Source: Tahibacter sp042701255
GTDB taxonomy: Bacteria; Pseudomonadota; Gammaproteobacteria; Xanthomonadales; Rhodanobacteraceae
DNA: 64,000 nt
NCBI RefSeq assembly: GCF_042701255.1
Contig: NZ_CP170554.1
Location: 620,001-684,000, forward strand
Reading direction: 5' to 3'
The position numbers were made by a program, and so were the translations under genes. The stretch's first letter is position 1. Every line of letters starts with the position of its first letter. Positions 29,090 through 37,707 of the stretch are shown one piece after another. Under the pieces are notes generated by a model. The model saw only the letters and a program-made list of their open reading frames with translations, searched no databases and was not told the DNA's origin.

Positions 29090-29515
29090 ATGAAGAAGAC
29101 CGGATCGGCAGAGTGGAAGGGCACCATCCGCGAAGGCGGCGGCACGATCTCGACCGAGACCGGCGTACTGCGCGACGCGCCGTACGGCTTCAAGTCGCGC
29201 TTCGAGGACGGCCCCGGCACGAATCCCGAAGAGCTCATCGGCGCGGCGCATGCGGCCTGCTTCTCGATGGCGCTGTCCAACATCCTCGGCCAGAGCAGCC
29301 TGACCGCCGACTACATCCGCACGCGCGCCGAAGTCAGCCTGGTCAAGACCGACGCCGGATTCACGATCAACGCCGTGCATCTCGTCGTGAACGCCAAGGT
29401 TCCCGGCACCGACGCGGCCGGTTTCGCCGAACTGGCCGGCAAGGCCAAGGCCGGCTGTCCGGTCTCGCGCGTGCTCAATGCCGAGATCACGATGGATGCG
29501 ACGTTGGACGCGTGA
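29090..29515 (+). CDS. OsmC-family peroxiredoxin-like protein
   Basis: 141 residues from MKKTGSAEWKGTIREGGGTIST, with AGGAGA before the ATG. The two redox Cys of the OsmC/Ohr family are in IGAAHAACFSMAL and AKAGCPVSRVL. The sequence matches the OsmC branch, which reduces organic hydroperoxides in the cytoplasm, more than Ohr. A strong terminator follows. Confidence 0.93.
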   Translation: MKKTGSAEWKGTIREGGGTISTETGVLRDAPYGFKSRFEDGPGTNPEELIGAAHAACFSMALSNILGQSSLTADYIRTRAEVSLVKTDAGFTINAVHLVVNAKVPGTDAAGFAELAGKAKAGCPVSRVLNAEITMDATLDA

Positions 29516-29607
29516 GCTGCTTGTGCTGGAGGCGGCAGCGGCATAGCCAACGCGGAGAACCGGCGGACCTTCTTCCCCCCTGCCCGACAGGCCCGTTGGG
29601 CATTCAA

Positions 29608-29641
29608 GGCCGTCAGAACCTGCGGTTCTGACGGCCTTTTT
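29608..29641 (+). terminator. Rho-independent terminator of osmC
   Basis: A 13-base perfect stem (GGCCGTCAGAACC with GGTTCTGACGGCC) around a TGC loop is followed by five T. It lies 93 bases after the stop codon. Confidence 0.92.
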
Positions 29642-29682
29642 GGTCTCTGGAAGGGGGTGGTGCGGCGGCGCGCTGCGTTAAA

Positions 29683-29699
29683 CCTTCCCCTTCCAGGGA
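29683..29699. repeat. Left half of a REP-like element split by the IS
   Basis: CCTTCCCCTTCCAGGGA is the left arm of the palindromic element found intact at 50619-50656 and 50786-50823. The last nine bases (TTCCAGGGA, 29691-29699) recur at 30731-30739 on the other side of the IS as its target duplication. Confidence 0.7.
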
Positions 29700-30730
29700 C
29701 CTGATTAGCGCTGTGTCTCAGCTGCTGATTCTGGCGAGATCTAAAACGGCAGCATTCTCAAGAGGATGCCGCCATGGCGATGAATCGGGTTCAGTTCCAG
29801 CGCAGCGTGTCCCTGCCGGCGTTCATGAAGCAGTTCGGCACCGATAGGCAATGCGAGCAGGCCATGGCGCGTTCGCGTTGGCCGGAGGGGTTTGTCTGTC
29901 CGAGCTGCAAGGGACAGCAGGCATCGACTTTCCGACGCGGGCGACAGACCCTGTGGCAGTGCCGTGACTGCCGGACGCAAACCAGTGTGACGTCAGGAAC
30001 GCCGTTGGCGGACACCAAGCTGCCGTTACGGCTGTGGTGGTTGGCGATCTACCTGACGACGCAGGCCAAGAACGGCGTCTCGGCACTGGAGCTGAGTCGG
30101 CAACTGGGCGTGTGCTACCGCACGGCCTGGCGGATCAAGCACAAGCTCATGGCGGTCATGGCTCATCGTGAGATCGACCGGATCCTCCACGGCGTGGTGC
30201 AGGTGGACGATGCCTATCTGGGCGGCGAGCGCAGCGGCGTGGCCAATGGCCAGCAATGGGAAAACAAAGTCCCGTTCATCGCCGCTGTGGCCACCGAGCA
30301 AGGGCGGCCTCTGCACATCCGCCTGGATCCGGTTCCTCGCTTCAATCGGGAAACCCTCAAGAACTGGGCACACCGCGCTCTGGCACCCGACGCCGTGGTC
30401 ATCAGCGACGGCCTGTCCGCCTTCACCGGTATCGCCCAGGCCGGCATGGCCCATGAGGCCGTCGTCACCGGCCGCGGCCGCGCTGCCGCTCAACAACCGC
30501 AGCTGCTCTGGGTCAACGTGATCCTGAGCAACCTCAAGACTGCCTTGAGCGGTACCCACCACGCTTTGAAGTTCGCCAAGTACGGCGCTCGCTACCTCGC
30601 CGCCCATCAGTACCGCTTCAACCGACGCGTCGATATGGCGGCCATGATCCCGCGACTGGCTATCGCTCTGTTTGCCCTCGGGTCGCTCACCGAAACCGCT
30701 CTGCGCAGCTGAGACTCGGCGCTAATCAGG
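29700..30730 (+). mobile_element. IS1595-family insertion sequence, complete
   Basis: The element is 1031 bp. Its ends are 26-base inverted repeats (29700-29725 and 30705-30730) that agree at 24 positions and begin CCTGATTAGCGC. TTCCAGGGA is repeated directly outside both ends; family members make 8-base duplications, and the ninth base may be coincidence. One transposase gene fills the element. Intact ends, duplication and reading frame suggest recent and possibly active insertion. Confidence 0.9.
29774..30712 (+). CDS. IS1595-family (ISXO2-like) transposase
   Basis: 312 residues. An N-terminal zinc ribbon (CPSCKGQQ, then WQCRDCRTQTS) precedes a helical HTH part and the ISXO2-like DDE domain, whose catalytic Asp residues are seen in VVQVDDAYLGGE and DAVVISDGLSAF. 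The C-terminal KFAKYGARYLAAHQYRFNRRVD is typical of the family. AAGAGGA lies before the start; the adjacent ATGs at 29774 and 29780 are both possible. No frameshift or stop is present. Confidence 0.94.
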   Translation: MAMNRVQFQRSVSLPAFMKQFGTDRQCEQAMARSRWPEGFVCPSCKGQQASTFRRGRQTLWQCRDCRTQTSVTSGTPLADTKLPLRLWWLAIYLTTQAKNGVSALELSRQLGVCYRTAWRIKHKLMAVMAHREIDRILHGVVQVDDAYLGGERSGVANGQQWENKVPFIAAVATEQGRPLHIRLDPVPRFNRETLKNWAHRALAPDAVVISDGLSAFTGIAQAGMAHEAVVTGRGRAAAQQPQLLWVNVILSNLKTALSGTHHALKFAKYGARYLAAHQYRFNRRVDMAAMIPRLAIALFALGSLTETALRS

Positions 30731-30757
30731 TTCCAGGGAGAGGCATGGGTGGGGATG
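30731..30757. repeat. Right half of the IS-interrupted REP-like element
   Basis: TTCCAGGGAGAGG followed by CATGGGTGGGGATGGG completes the element whose left half is at 29683-29699. Bases 30731-30739 are the second copy of the target duplication. Confidence 0.7.
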
Positions 30758-31428
30758 GGCTCAGGGCGCAGTGGGCAGGGGTTGCGCCACAGGCGATGGA
30801 ATGGACCGCTGATCCCGGACCGCCGTCACGAGCCAACTGCCCCTGCGGCCAGTCCACGTAGAACGTCGCGCCGGTTGCTTCGCGTGGCAGGACTCCGACT
30901 CTCGGCGACCGCATGAATACGCGGTGTGCGTGCAGTTCGCCGGCCGCTGCACTCTGATCGTCTGCACCTCGGCGACGCGCCGCATCGCGCGCGTGACTTC
31001 GGTGAGCGCCTCGCACGCGAGCTCGTCGGCGCTCTCGAGCTTTGCGGCGCATCAGGTGCGGATGCAGCGCCGCAGCGAGCCAGCGCAAGCGCCCGCTGAC
31101 TATGCCGCCGGCGCCGCATGTCTGCGTGCGATACGCCGGACGGCAACACTTCTCACGAGCGTCCGTTTCGCCGATTGAGACGCTGCGCCACCGCCTGGTC
31201 CGCCCAGCCCGCGCACGGGCGTTCGCGGCATCTCCGTCCGTGAGATTGGCCGCGGTTACCATTTGTTCGCGCCGAAAACGATGCAACTTCGCAGCAAACA
31301 CTGCAATGTATTAATGTTCGGCGCACGCTTGAGTCGACGCAGGCGTTCCGAGGCCGCGCGCCGCCGGCGCGCAGCCTCCTCGTTTTCGAGCCTGCATATG
31401 CGGGCTCCCATCTCATCGGAGAAATTTC
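30758..31428. other. Gene-free stretch with decayed coding character
   Basis: No gene can be supported here. On the minus strand, short protein-like stretches occur in different frames (e.g. SADELACEALTEVTRAMRRVAEV near 30950-31020, and GATFYVDWPQGQL near 30850), which suggests an old gene broken by frameshifts. The end near 31260-31320 is less GC-rich and probably contains the promoter of the small secreted protein downstream. Confidence 0.4.
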
Positions 31429-31761
31429 ATGAAAGCACCGCTCATCATTGCCGCCCTCGGCAGCGTCCTCCTCAGCGCACAGGCGATGGCTGCTACCTAC
31501 GGCGCCGGCTGTCCCTCGTGTTCCGGCACGCCGTCGGGCACTGGCTGGCGCCAGGCTGCGGCCGACGTTTCGTACGCCTACAGCGCATCGATCAGCGACA
31601 CCATCGTGCTCTGTAAAGACAACGGGTCGGGTACGGCTGTCGTCGCCAACTACAGCGTCGTTTATGCGCCGCCGCACCCGGGCACGACGTCCCCGTCGGA
31701 CGTCAGCTGGAACTCCTCACAGGGCAACGGCGGCGTCACCTGCGCGGATCTCGGCTTCTGA
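31429..31761 (+). CDS. Small secreted hypothetical protein
   Basis: 110 residues. MKAPLIIAALGSVLLSAQAMA is a clean signal peptide, and GGAGAAA precedes the ATG. The mature part of about 89 residues is rich in Ser, Gly, Tyr and Ala and has four Cys (CPSCSG, VLCKDN, VTCADLGF), enough for two disulfides. No family recognised. It is a lone gene. Confidence 0.7.
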   Translation: MKAPLIIAALGSVLLSAQAMAATYGAGCPSCSGTPSGTGWRQAAADVSYAYSASISDTIVLCKDNGSGTAVVANYSVVYAPPHPGTTSPSDVSWNSSQGNGGVTCADLGF

Positions 31762-31975
31762 TCCCGCTGACCGCACGCGTGATTCAGTAAGGAATCGGGA
31801 CGGCGCATGAACCCCGAAGTCGGCGTCTCGCAGGCTTCGCCGGTGAAATGCGGGTTCCGAGCTTGCCGCGAAGCCGGCGGCGCCCTGGCGCCGCCGGCAC
31901 CCGATCGAATCGGTCGCTTTGCCGCCGCGCGATCTCCGCACAGCGGCCCATGTCGACGACGGCAGCCGCGACGCC

Positions 31976-32545
31976 TCAGCGGCCCAGCGCGAGCTCTTTC
32001 TGCAGAAACGCCTTGGCCGCGCGCGTGTCGCGCTTGATCGTCGGTTCCGACACGCCGAGCAGCTCGGCGATGTCCTTCACTTCGAGTCCGGCGAAGAAGC
32101 GCATCTCGATGACGGTGACCAGACGCTCGTCGAGCGCGGCGAGTTTTTCCAGCGCGCGATCCATGCCGACGAGTTGCTCGGCCTGTTCGTCGACGGGCAG
32201 CGGCATGCCTTCGAGCGCATCGAGCTCGACGTGCTCGGCGCCCGCGCCGCGACGTTCGGCCAGACGCATCCGCGCGTAGTCGATGACGACCTGGCGCATC
32301 GCGCGCGCCGCGGTCGCGAAGAAGTGCTTGCGGTTTTCGTAGCCGCCGCCGTCGCGGTCGAACAGCTTGAGATACGCCTCGTTGACCAGCGCGCGCGTGT
32401 TCAGCGTGTCGCCGCGCCGGTGCCGCGCGAGCTCGGCGCGGGCGATGCGCAGCAGATCGTCGTAGACGAGGTTCAGCGCCTTGTCGCGTTCGGCCGCGCT
32501 GCGGTTGGCTGCGGCGATGTGGGCGGTGATCTCGTTGTCGTTCAT
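31976..32545 (-). CDS. ECF-type sigma factor of the kinase-associated group
   Basis: 189 residues from MNDNEITAHIAAANRSAAERDKAL, with GAGGAGC upstream. Region 2 (NTRALVNEAYLKLFDRDGGGYENRKHFFATAARAMRQVVIDYARMRLAERRG) and region 4 (LDERLVTVIEMRFFAGLEVKDIAELLGVSEPTIKRDTRAAKAFL) are complete. This is the PF07638-like ECF type that lacks an anti-sigma gene and is often encoded with a Ser/Thr kinase; some relatives are activated by threonine phosphorylation. A Ser/Thr kinase gene lies 1.6 kb away in the divergent unit, which supports the same mode here. Confidence 0.9.
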   Translation of the reverse strand: MNDNEITAHIAAANRSAAERDKALNLVYDDLLRIARAELARHRRGDTLNTRALVNEAYLKLFDRDGGGYENRKHFFATAARAMRQVVIDYARMRLAERRGAGAEHVELDALEGMPLPVDEQAEQLVGMDRALEKLAALDERLVTVIEMRFFAGLEVKDIAELLGVSEPTIKRDTRAAKAFLQKELALGR

Positions 32546-32722
32546 GCGCTGCTCCTCGGCAACCGGCGGCCCGGCCGATCTGAACCCTGCCGCGATTTTT
32601 ACCACGCCGACCGCCGGCGATTGCGTGCCGGTGCGGCGATCCGTCGTCGTGATCCCTGGCCGGCCGCGGCTGCGTACGTGGTGATGCGCGCGCCAACCCA
32701 TCCCCACTGACGGAGTACACCC

Positions 32723-33298
32723 ATGAAACGTTGCCTGATCGCTCTCGCTCTGCTTGCCGCCGCCTGCACCGCCGGCGCGGCCGAAACCTCCCCGGCGGTC
32801 CCGTCGGGTCCCGTGCTCAACGGCACCAGCCTCAATGGCCTCAGCCTCAACGGTCTGTCCCTGAACGGCCTTTCCTTGAATGGCCTGTCCTTGAACGGCA
32901 CCGCGGCCGACGGCCCGAGCCCGGCCGGCCCGGTGCTCAACGGCGTCGCGCTCAACGGTCTCAGCCTCAACGGCACGCGCTTCAACGGCGTCGAGCTGAA
33001 TGGCTGGAACCTCAACGGCACGCGCTTCAACGGCATCGCGATGAACGGCTGGAACCTCAACGGCATCAACTTCAACGGTGTCGAACTCAACGGCGTCAAG
33101 CTCAATGACTTCAGGCTCAACGGCGTGGAACTCAACGATTTCCGCCTCAACGGCGTGCGGCTCAACGGCTGGAACCTCAACGGCATGCGCATGAATGGCA
33201 TGCGCATGAACGGCCTCGACGCGGCCGGCAGCGTGGCGCCGGACTGGTCGGCGCTGCCGCTGCAGGGCGTGCGCGTGCGCGTCGCGGCCGGCCGCTGA
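32723..33298 (+). CDS. Exported LNG-pentapeptide repeat protein
   Basis: 191 residues. A signal peptide (MKRCLIALALLAAACTAGA) may end at a lipobox-like Cys15 or be cleaved after residue 19. Residues about 32-164 consist of some 26 tandem five-residue units of the form (L/F/M)-N-G-x-x, for example LNGLS, FNGVE, MNGWN. Only two units in the middle (ADGPS, PAGPV) and two LNDFR units deviate. A five-residue period with a central aliphatic or Phe is the signature of right-handed quadrilateral beta-helices (pentapeptide repeats), though the Asn-Gly pattern differs from the usual A(D/N)Lxx. GGAG precedes the start. The ADYC gene begins two bases after the stop. Function unknown. Confidence 0.85.
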   Translation: MKRCLIALALLAAACTAGAAETSPAVPSGPVLNGTSLNGLSLNGLSLNGLSLNGLSLNGTAADGPSPAGPVLNGVALNGLSLNGTRFNGVELNGWNLNGTRFNGIAMNGWNLNGINFNGVELNGVKLNDFRLNGVELNDFRLNGVRLNGWNLNGMRMNGMRMNGLDAAGSVAPDWSALPLQGVRVRVAAGR

Positions 33299-33300
33299 CC

Positions 33301-34119
33301 ATGTGGCGGCTCGCGCTCGCACTGCTGCTGAGCCTGGCCGGGACCGCGACGGTCCCGGCCCAGCCGGCGGCGACGGCCGAACCTGTTCAGCCGGCGGCGG
33401 AACCGGCTCAGCGGCTGGCCGTCGACGGCACGCAGTTCGTGCTCTATCGCAGCGACGGCCGCGTGCTGCGCAGCGCCGATCTGATCGGCGCCGAACTGGA
33501 TCTCGGCGGCGGCGAGCAGCTGCGCATCGATGCGGTGCGGCCCGATCCGGACAGCCGCGGCGGCGAGGTGCTGCTGCATCGCTTCAGCCGGCGCAGCGGC
33601 GCGGGTCCGTGGATCGAGGTCTGCGAAGCCGATCGCGAAGGGCATCGCGAAGGCTTTCCGGTTCCCGGTCGCTTCGTCGACGGGCGCTACGAGCGCGATG
33701 CCGCGCATTTCGCGCTGACCTGCACCGGCGGCGCCCAGGCCAAGTGCGTGCGCTGGGGTTACCGGCCCTGGGCGCAGGCGAGCGACGGCCAGGATCTGGC
33801 CGATTTGTATGCAGCCTGCGTGCGCATGGTGCGTGCCGACTACTGCGGCGACGGCACCGCGACCACGCGCAACGGTATGCCGATCGACGTCTACGACCGT
33901 CACGGCGTGCAGCAGCCGACCGACGATGCGGAGTTCCGCTTCGAGGCCGGCTGGACCCGCGACGGTGCGGTCTGCGTCAACCACGTGCGTGTGCCGGAAA
34001 ACCTGCAGCTCGACGCGCTCGCGGCACGCTGCCCGCGGCTGGCGGCGGCGCTCGGTCGGCGCTGCGACGAAGCGACGGCGGCAGCGGCCGGCGCCGTACT
34101 GTTCAACCGTTCGCGCTGA
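33301..34119 (+). CDS. Exported ADYC-domain protein
   Basis: 272 residues with a signal peptide (about 1-20) and a Pro/Ala-rich linker. The C-terminal domain contains FALTCTGGAQAKCVRWGYRPW and VRADYCGDGTATTRNG, the Cys-rich signature from which the ADYC domain is named; about seven Cys could form disulfides. It starts two bases after the repeat protein and ends 52 bases before the kinase gene. The domain is of unknown function and is common in bacteria with many Ser/Thr kinases. A periplasmic or surface role is likely. Confidence 0.82.
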   Translation: MWRLALALLLSLAGTATVPAQPAATAEPVQPAAEPAQRLAVDGTQFVLYRSDGRVLRSADLIGAELDLGGGEQLRIDAVRPDPDSRGGEVLLHRFSRRSGAGPWIEVCEADREGHREGFPVPGRFVDGRYERDAAHFALTCTGGAQAKCVRWGYRPWAQASDGQDLADLYAACVRMVRADYCGDGTATTRNGMPIDVYDRHGVQQPTDDAEFRFEAGWTRDGAVCVNHVRVPENLQLDALAARCPRLAAALGRRCDEATAAAAGAVLFNRSR

Positions 34120-34171
34120 GCCGCATGGACCGCATCCGACGGGTTTCCTTCGCCGCGGCGGACGCGCGAAG

Positions 34172-36949
34172 ATGACGCGCCGTACCGACGCCGGGCCCGA
34201 GTCCATGGATGCACAGCGCTGGCGCATCGTGCGCGATCTGTTCGAAACCGTCGTGGATCTGGCGCCCGACGACTGGGAAAGCCAGCTGCTGCGCCATGCG
34301 CCGGACGATCCGGCGCTGCGCGAGGAAGTGCTTTCCCTGCTGCAGGCCGACGCGGTCGCGACGCGCGCGACCGGCATGCTGGAACAGGCGCCCGATCTCG
34401 TCGCCGGGCTGGCCCAGGAACTGACCGGACGTCATGGAACCGCAGCAGCCGGCGTGAGCGCCGGCGAGCGCCTCGGCCCGTTCGCGCTGCTGCGCGAGAT
34501 CGGCCGCGGCGGCATGGGCGCAGTCTGGCTGGCCGAGCGTGCCGACGGCGAATTCACGCAACAGGTCGCGATCAAGCTGATCCGCGGCGGCTGGGATGCG
34601 GCCGAGGCGCAGGCACGCTTTCGCGCCGAGCGGCAGATCCTCGCGAGCCTGCAGCATCCGCACATCGCCCATCTCGTCGACGGCGGCGTCGGTACCGACG
34701 GCCGGCCCTGGCTCGCGCTGGACTACGTCGACGGCGTCGATCTGCACGACTGGTGCGATTCGCGCCAGCTCGATCTGCGTCAGCGCCTGGAACTGTTCCT
34801 GGCGGTCTGCGACGCGGTCGCGCACGCGCATCAGCATCTCGTCGTGCACCGCGACCTCAAGCCGTCGAACATCCTCGTGCGCCGCGACGGCGTCGTGAAG
34901 CTGCTGGATTTCGGCATCGCCAAGCTCATCGATCCGCAGTCGGCCTCGATCAGCACGACGCGCCTGTTCACGCCCGAATACGCCGCGCCCGAACAGGTGC
35001 GCGGCGAAACCGTCACGACCGCCGTGGACATCTACGCGCTCGGCCTGCTGCTGTACGAACTGCTCAGCGGCCAGCGTCCGTACAAGGTCGACCGGCCGAC
35101 GCCGGCCGCCTACGAACGCGCGATCCTCGACCAGGAGCCGACGCGGCCGAGCCTCAGCCTCACGCGCGACGCGGACCAGGCCGGGACGATTGCCGCGAAT
35201 CGCCATCTGACGCCGCAGCGCCTGCGCCGCGAGCTGCGCGGCGATCTCGACGCGATCGTGCTCAAGGCGCTGCGCAAACAGCCGCAGCAGCGCTATGCCA
35301 GCGTCGGCGAGCTGGTCGCCGATCTGCGCCGCTATCTGCAGCACCAGCCCGTGCTCGCGCGCCGCGGCAACTGGCGCTATCGCGCCGCACGGCTGCTGCA
35401 GCGGCATGCGGCCGCGGCGCTGCTCGGCGGCATCGCCGTGCTCGCGTTGCTGGCCGGCACCGCGGCATCGCTGTGGCAGGCGCGCGTCGCACGCGCCGAA
35501 CGCGATACCGCACGCGCGGCGCTGGGTTTCATGACCACCTTGTTCGACAACGCCGATCCGGCGCAGCAGAAAGGCGACCGGCTCAGCGTGCGCGATCTGC
35601 TCGATGCCGGCGTGCACGACATCCGCGGCGCACTGGCCGGCGAGGACGCGGCGCGCGCACGCCTGCTGCTGACGATGGCTTCGGCCTATCTCGGCCTGGG
35701 CCAGCTCGAACCGGCGACGCCGCTGATCGACGAGGCGCTGGCGCTCGCGCGCGAGCGCGGCGATCCGGTGCTCGAAGCCGAAGCGCTGATCCAGCAATGC
35801 CGCCGGCTCGATCTCGGCAACGACACCGCCGCCTGCGCGCCGCGGCTGGACCGCGCCGAGGCATTGCTCGATCCGCGCGATCCGGCCCAGGCGCGGCTGA
35901 TCGCCTACTCGATGGCACTGCGCGTCTACGGCCTGCAGCTGGAAAACCGCTTCGACGACATGGCCGCGCTAATGCGGCGTGGCCTCGCGCTGCTCGACGA
36001 TTCGCGCGAACACCGCTTCCTGCGCGTGGAGCTGGCCGGCCATCTCGCGTTCGCGCTGGACCAGCTCGACCGGCCGGCCGAAGGCGAAGCCGTGCTGCGG
36101 CCCTACCTGGCCGGGCTGCGCGGCGACGCGACCGCCGAGCGCGTGCTGCTCGCCGACACCCTGGGAACTCTGGCCGGCATCGTCGCGCACCAGCAGCGCG
36201 GCGACGAGGCGATCGCGCTGCAGCGCGAGGCGCTGACCTTGATGGAACAGCTCTACGGTGCCGACAGCCCGGCCATCACGCATCAGCTCAACGGCCTGGC
36301 CGGCCAGCTCAACGCGGCGGGACGCAGCGACGAAGCGCTGCCGCTGCTCGAACGCACGGTCGCGCTGGACCGCAGCCGCGGTGGCGACAGCAATCCCGAG
36401 CTCGCGAGCGCGCTGTGCAATCACGCGATCGTGCTGTTCCAGCTCGAACACGACGCGGAAGCGAAACCGCGTCTCGACGAAGCCGTCGCCGTGGCCGTGC
36501 GCTCGGACATCGCGATGGAACTCGGCCGCTGCCTGCTCTGGCGCGCGGATCTGCATCTGGCCGGCGGCGATGCGGCGGCGGCGCAGCGCGATGCGCAGCG
36601 TGCGCGCGAAACCCTGGCGCCGACGTATGCGGAGGATTCCGAGCTGCTGCTGCGCATCCGCAGTGCCGAGCTCGCGGCGCGCTGGCTGGCCCAGGGCGCC
36701 GCCGCGGCGACGCCGGCCTACTGCGCCGAAGCGGATGCAATCGTTGCCGCGTATGCGGCGGCGCCGCAGTCCGGTCCGGCCGATGCGCATTTCGCGACCT
36801 TTCTGCAGGCGCTGTGCCGCGACGGCAAAGCCGTCGCCGTCGCGGAACGCGAAACCGCGCGCGCCGCATTGCAGAGCGGCCTGGCGCGCGGCGCCGGCGA
36901 CTATCGCGCGCGCATCGCCGCACGGCTGGTGCCGGCGGCGGCGCATTGA
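34172..36949 (+). CDS. Ser/Thr protein kinase with C-terminal TPR-like region
   Basis: About 925 residues from ATG 34172; MDAQRW at 34205 is an alternative start. The N-terminal 100 residues resemble the short helical segment found before PEGA/TPR kinases. The kinase domain has the glycine loop GRGGMGAVW (about 110), Lys in VAIKLI, HRDLKPSN (about 225), DFG (246) and APE in EYAAPEQVRGE. One membrane span (about 410-433) follows, and about 490 residues beyond it carry TPR-like helical repeats, presumably periplasmic. A sensor kinase that may phosphorylate the nearby ECF sigma factor is the natural inference. Confidence 0.92.
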   Translation: MTRRTDAGPESMDAQRWRIVRDLFETVVDLAPDDWESQLLRHAPDDPALREEVLSLLQADAVATRATGMLEQAPDLVAGLAQELTGRHGTAAAGVSAGERLGPFALLREIGRGGMGAVWLAERADGEFTQQVAIKLIRGGWDAAEAQARFRAERQILASLQHPHIAHLVDGGVGTDGRPWLALDYVDGVDLHDWCDSRQLDLRQRLELFLAVCDAVAHAHQHLVVHRDLKPSNILVRRDGVVKLLDFGIAKLIDPQSASISTTRLFTPEYAAPEQVRGETVTTAVDIYALGLLLYELLSGQRPYKVDRPTPAAYERAILDQEPTRPSLSLTRDADQAGTIAANRHLTPQRLRRELRGDLDAIVLKALRKQPQQRYASVGELVADLRRYLQHQPVLARRGNWRYRAARLLQRHAAAALLGGIAVLALLAGTAASLWQARVARAERDTARAALGFMTTLFDNADPAQQKGDRLSVRDLLDAGVHDIRGALAGEDAARARLLLTMASAYLGLGQLEPATPLIDEALALARERGDPVLEAEALIQQCRRLDLGNDTAACAPRLDRAEALLDPRDPAQARLIAYSMALRVYGLQLENRFDDMAALMRRGLALLDDSREHRFLRVELAGHLAFALDQLDRPAEGEAVLRPYLAGLRGDATAERVLLADTLGTLAGIVAHQQRGDEAIALQREALTLMEQLYGADSPAITHQLNGLAGQLNAAGRSDEALPLLERTVALDRSRGGDSNPELASALCNHAIVLFQLEHDAEAKPRLDEAVAVAVRSDIAMELGRCLLWRADLHLAGGDAAAAQRDAQRARETLAPTYAEDSELLLRIRSAELAARWLAQGAAAATPAYCAEADAIVAAYAAAPQSGPADAHFATFLQALCRDGKAVAVAERETARAALQSGLARGAGDYRARIAARLVPAAAH

Positions 36950-36965
36950 GCACACACGTCCGAAA

Positions 36966-37610
36966 TCAGCTCAGCGCGATGTCGACGGCCTGCTGCAGCA
37001 GCTCGGTCGCCTTGCGCAGCACGGGGCCGGCGAGCGCGTCGTTCCAGAACGCGTCGAACGGCGCTTCGCCGAAATACAGGCCGTCGGAGACGACGAAACT
37101 CAGACGCACCCGGCCCGGCCCGGGCGGCGGCAGGCGCGCCTGATCCCAGGGGCCGATGCGGTCGACGACGGGCTGCGCCGCGGCGACCAGTGCGAGCGCG
37201 AGCGCTTCCGCCGGATGACCGCGGCCCTCGAAGATGACGATCTTGCTGGTCTGGTTGAGATAGCGCGCGCTGCCGTCGGCGAATGCGGCCAGCACGTCCA
37301 GTCCGTGATCCTGCGGCACTTCGACGATGACGCCGAACAGTTCCTTGGCCGCCACGTCCTCGCCGGCTTGCCGCAGGCGGAGACAGGCGAGCGCGCGAAA
37401 GCGGCTGTCGCTGTCGCGATCGGCGGCGATGCGGCGCAGTGCCTCGACGTCGGGCTGATCCGCGAGCAGGGTCGTCCAGGGACCGCGGCCGTGGGCGTTT
37501 TCGGCGACGACGGCCAGGTCGTCGCAGAACAGCAGGTTGTAGAGCTGGTCCGCACGCGCCTCGGCATAGGGTTCGTGGAACACGGACGGCGGCGGCTTCG
37601 TGGCGGTCAT
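36966..37610 (-). CDS. Hypothetical cytoplasmic protein
   Basis: 214 residues from MTATKPPPSVFHEPYAEARADQLYNLLFCDDL, with GGAG 7 bases upstream. No signal peptide. The alternation of helices and the pattern ALRRIAADRDSDSRFRALACLRLRQAGEDV suggests HEAT-like repeats in the first half; the second half (VRLSFVVSDGLYFGEAPFDAFW) looks like an alpha/beta domain. Not recognised. It is convergent with the kinase gene, with only 16 bases between stops. Confidence 0.72.
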   Translation of the reverse strand: MTATKPPPSVFHEPYAEARADQLYNLLFCDDLAVVAENAHGRGPWTTLLADQPDVEALRRIAADRDSDSRFRALACLRLRQAGEDVAAKELFGVIVEVPQDHGLDVLAAFADGSARYLNQTSKIVIFEGRGHPAEALALALVAAAQPVVDRIGPWDQARLPPPGPGRVRLSFVVSDGLYFGEAPFDAFWNDALAGPVLRKATELLQQAVDIALS

Positions 37611-37707
37611 GCGGCACTCCGGTCGCACCGGCGCGACGCCGGCATGGTCGCTGAGGAACGACGTCGCGCGGCGAAAACGAACCGCGCTTCGACAATGCCG
37701 TGTCGTT

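Noticed and set aside
32723..33298. LNG repeat region read as a CRISPR-like or tandem DNA array
   Set aside because: The 15-base period stays in frame from an ATG with a ribosome site and a signal peptide, so it is a protein-coding repeat.
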